A stretch of DNA of 64,000 bases from Stagonosporopsis chrysanthemi. Its lineage: Eukaryota > Ascomycota > Dothideomycetes > Pleosporales > Didymellaceae. The stretch is taken from assembly GCA_022560025.1 (NCBI GenBank), contig JAFISE010000074.1, forward strand, positions 87,315 to 151,314. The letters are read 5' to 3'. Position numbers and translations under genes: made by a program. Positions 61,885-64,000 of this stretch are shown piece by piece. Within the stretch, counting starts at the first letter, position 1. The number at the start of each line of letters is the position of its first letter. The notes beneath the pieces were generated by a model that saw only the letters and a program-made list of their open reading frames with translations, made no database searches and was not told where the DNA came from.

Positions 61885-64000
61885 TCATACCTCACCCGCA
61901 TCGGCCATGGTGACATCGCCCGCGGCGTCGTCTTCCTGGACGAGGGGCGTGGTGCGTGGCAGGATCGCGGATTGCGGGCGCGGGTGCTCCAGGTCCAGGT
62001 GGTCGGGCATGCTTGCGGGGCTGCCGGAGCGGGGGGTGTCGAGATATTCATCTGGAGGAGGGGAGAAGTCCCAGACCTGTTCGTGTCAGACTGGTTGCAA
62101 GAAGTTGGTCGATGAACATGAATAACGTACCTCCATTATTGTTCGCCCGCCGCGGCTGGCCATGATGACGGCCTTTTCCTCTTCGAACACAACACGCCAC
62201 ACGGCTTCCGCGGGGGTGCTGAGTTCACGAACGAGCGTGCCCTTCTTCAGATCCCAGACCTTGACACGCCCGTCGCTGCCGCCGCTGACAATACGGGTGT
62301 TGTCGAATTGCAAGCTGGTGACGCTGTTATCGTGCGCCGCTAGTCTGTGGATGGCCTGGTACGTCGCCAGACTCCAGACCCGGACTGAGCCGTCTGAGCC
62401 GCCAGTCACGAGGATGTCGTCGCGCATCTGGAGCTGCCCGACGAGCGAGGTGTGGCCCTGTAGCACAGCCAAGCATTTCCTGTCACGCGTGAGTAGGGAG
62501 GACGTTGGGGTGACACCAATAACTTACCCGTCGTTGGGGTCCCAGATTCGGACGCTTGTGTCCAGACTGCCTGTGGCGATCTTCTTGCCGTCGAAGGCGA
62601 TGGCGTAGATCTGGCTGAAGTGACCGGTGAGCGTGCGCAGGCACTTGCCCTCGGATATGCTCCAGATCTTGGCTGTCGTGTCGTAGCTACCGGACACAAC
62701 AATATCGCCGTGGATCTCCAGGCACCTAACGCTGGCCTGGTGGCCGATGAGGACGTGCTTGCAGATGCCCTTCTTCAAGTCCCAGATTCGGAGCGTTGTG
62801 TCTCGCGAGCCTGATATTGCCGTGTTGGCATCTGACATCTTCAGACAGCGTACTGTTGATGTGTGCCCACGGAGTGTGAATTGTGGATGCCTATAGCAGT
62901 TAGGGATTTGTAGTATAAAAAGTTGTGACATGACCCACCCTGTAGCCAGATTCCACACGCGCACATCTCGGTCACACCCACCGCTGACCAGCAGATCGCC
63001 CCAGGGGACCATTGCCCACACGCCCATGACATGGCCTTGCAGTGTCTTCTGGTGGTCGCCTACTGTGTCGAAGACGTGGATCTTGGCGTTATCGAGCGCA
63101 ACGACGATATACTTCTTAGTCAGGTGCAGACTCGTCACGACGCCCTGGTCTGGGGTGATCTGCCGGGCGTCGCACACGCCGCCGTTGCGCCATGCCGTCT
63201 CCACCATGTAGCGCTGCTTGAAGTGCGAGCGGTAGGTGATGACCTTGGACTTGGGGTGTGACGTCGTCCTCTTGGCGTCGCGGTCCAGGCTGCGTGTGCG
63301 CAGCTCTGCCGTGGCTGTGGTGGGCGAGCCGACGTCTAGATGCTTGTTGGTGGGCGTGTCGTCTGCCCTCGACATGCGGTCGGCGTCGTGCGGCCACGAC
63401 TGTTCGGTGTCCATGTCGTCGCTCGGCGAGTGTGGCGCGTTGCGCTCATGGGGGAGGAGCTGTCTGAATGAGTATTTCTGGCAAAGCAGGCGCCAGGCGC
63501 CGTCGTCGTTGACCAGCTCTCTCCACTTGTGGGAGACCTGCGATGCGCGTGCAAGCGTGGTGGGGTCGTCGACGCACTCAAGGATCTACGTGGACGTCAG
63601 CGCCAAGACACAGCTAGCTCAAGGCGTCAGCATTCGGTACGTACCCGCAGAGCCAGCTCGGTGGGCAGGATCAGGAACGGGTCCTTTTTCAGGCGCGGGC
63701 TGACAAAGTCGGCGACGAAGCTCAGCTCCTGGCTGTCGCACAGGTTGAGCAGCTCGCCCAACAGGCGCAGGCGCTCGGCGCGGTTCATGTCCCCAAAGTG
63801 GCCGCGGATGGCCTTGATGTGCGAGTCCTCATGCTCGGCGGCGGTGCTCCAGTCGGGGGCGCGCTGGGTCGGGGTCGGGCTCGGGGCGGGGGTGGGCGGC
63901 GAGGCGGGGGCCGAGGGCAGCAGGCTGTGGGCGAGGGTCGTGGACAGCGGGCTGGTGGGCGTGATGATGGGGCGCGGCACGCCAGAGCGCGACAGCCTGC
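61885..64000 (-). CDS. cdc4: Cdc4-type F-box/WD40 protein, N-terminus outside the window
   Basis: Substrate-recognition subunit of an SCF ubiquitin ligase that binds phosphorylated targets. Exons, in gene order: >64000-63645, 63585-62939, 62890-62528, 62479-62131, 62076-61885; introns of 59, 48, 48 and 54 nt with GTACGT, GTGGGT, GTAAGT and GTACGT donors, all phases matching. The F-box spans the first intron: DPFLILPTELALR/ILECVDDPTTLARASQVSHKWREL. A Ser-rich linker follows, then a VITYRSHFKQRYMVETAWRNGG block and about seven WD40 repeats, each ending VWNLATG, IWDLKKG, IWSISEG, IWDPNDG, VWSLATY or VWDLKKG. The C-terminal tail is acidic. The N-terminus is cut by the right edge. SconB-type proteins share this layout, but the F-box sequence fits Cdc4 better. 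Confidence 0.88.

Noticed and set aside
1..64000. tRNA genes
   Set aside because: A scan by eye for B-box-like GGTTCGANNCC with a matching A box and acceptor stem found none. A covariance-model search would be needed to exclude them.
1..64000. CRISPR arrays, phage or bacterial operons
   Set aside because: The window is fungal nuclear DNA with spliceosomal introns. No regularly spaced direct repeats with unique spacers were seen.

Overview
The window is nuclear DNA of a filamentous ascomycete (Pezizomycotina, most likely a dothideomycete; class is an inference). The evidence is many short introns of about 44-69 bases with GT..AG ends, 119-nt 5S rRNA genes scattered singly among protein genes (three of four with a TATA-like box near -29), and fungal families such as HET-domain proteins, an unspecific peroxygenase, GH43 and a Jsn1-type Puf protein. 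Two runs of N (22172-22181 and 50113-50122) beside long G homopolymers are assembly gaps.

Layout. 1-16 kb is a housekeeping block: mitochondrial phosphate carrier, secreted L-amino-acid oxidase, a Jsn1/Puf1-like RRM+Puf protein (minus strand), the SWR1-complex subunit Vps72/YL1 on the other side of a 1.66-kb divergent promoter region, and a conserved unknown protein. 16-34 kb is gene-poor and repeat-rich: four 5S rRNA copies (one split by a solo LTR), a TA-flanked MITE-like element with a relative 5 kb away, a decayed HET-domain gene, a gap, a membrane protein of unknown role, a GH43 enzyme, a small DUF7726-like gene and an orphan protein. 34-38 kb holds a mitochondrial CysA/Cys2-type serine O-acyltransferase and an MFS sugar transporter. 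39-48 kb holds two secreted low-complexity repeat proteins on either side of an intact HET-domain gene and a secreted heme-thiolate peroxygenase. 48-52 kb has a triple CCCH zinc-finger/RGG protein, a gap, and a protein joining an HTH/SANT-like segment to a GIY-YIG nuclease-like domain. 53-64 kb returns to ordinary genes: an MDR reductase with an 18-nt micro-exon, the fatty-acid-elongation dehydratase Phs1, an F-box-like protein, a small secreted protein, a RING-like protein and a Cdc4-type F-box/WD40 protein cut by the right edge.

The genes do not form an evident biosynthetic cluster or defence operon. The most unusual features are the 5S rRNA gene split exactly by a 278-bp solo LTR with a 5-bp target duplication, the HTH/GIY-YIG protein, and the two repeat-rich secreted proteins. 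Exon boundaries were read by hand from splice signals, reading-frame phase and family motifs; no database search was run.
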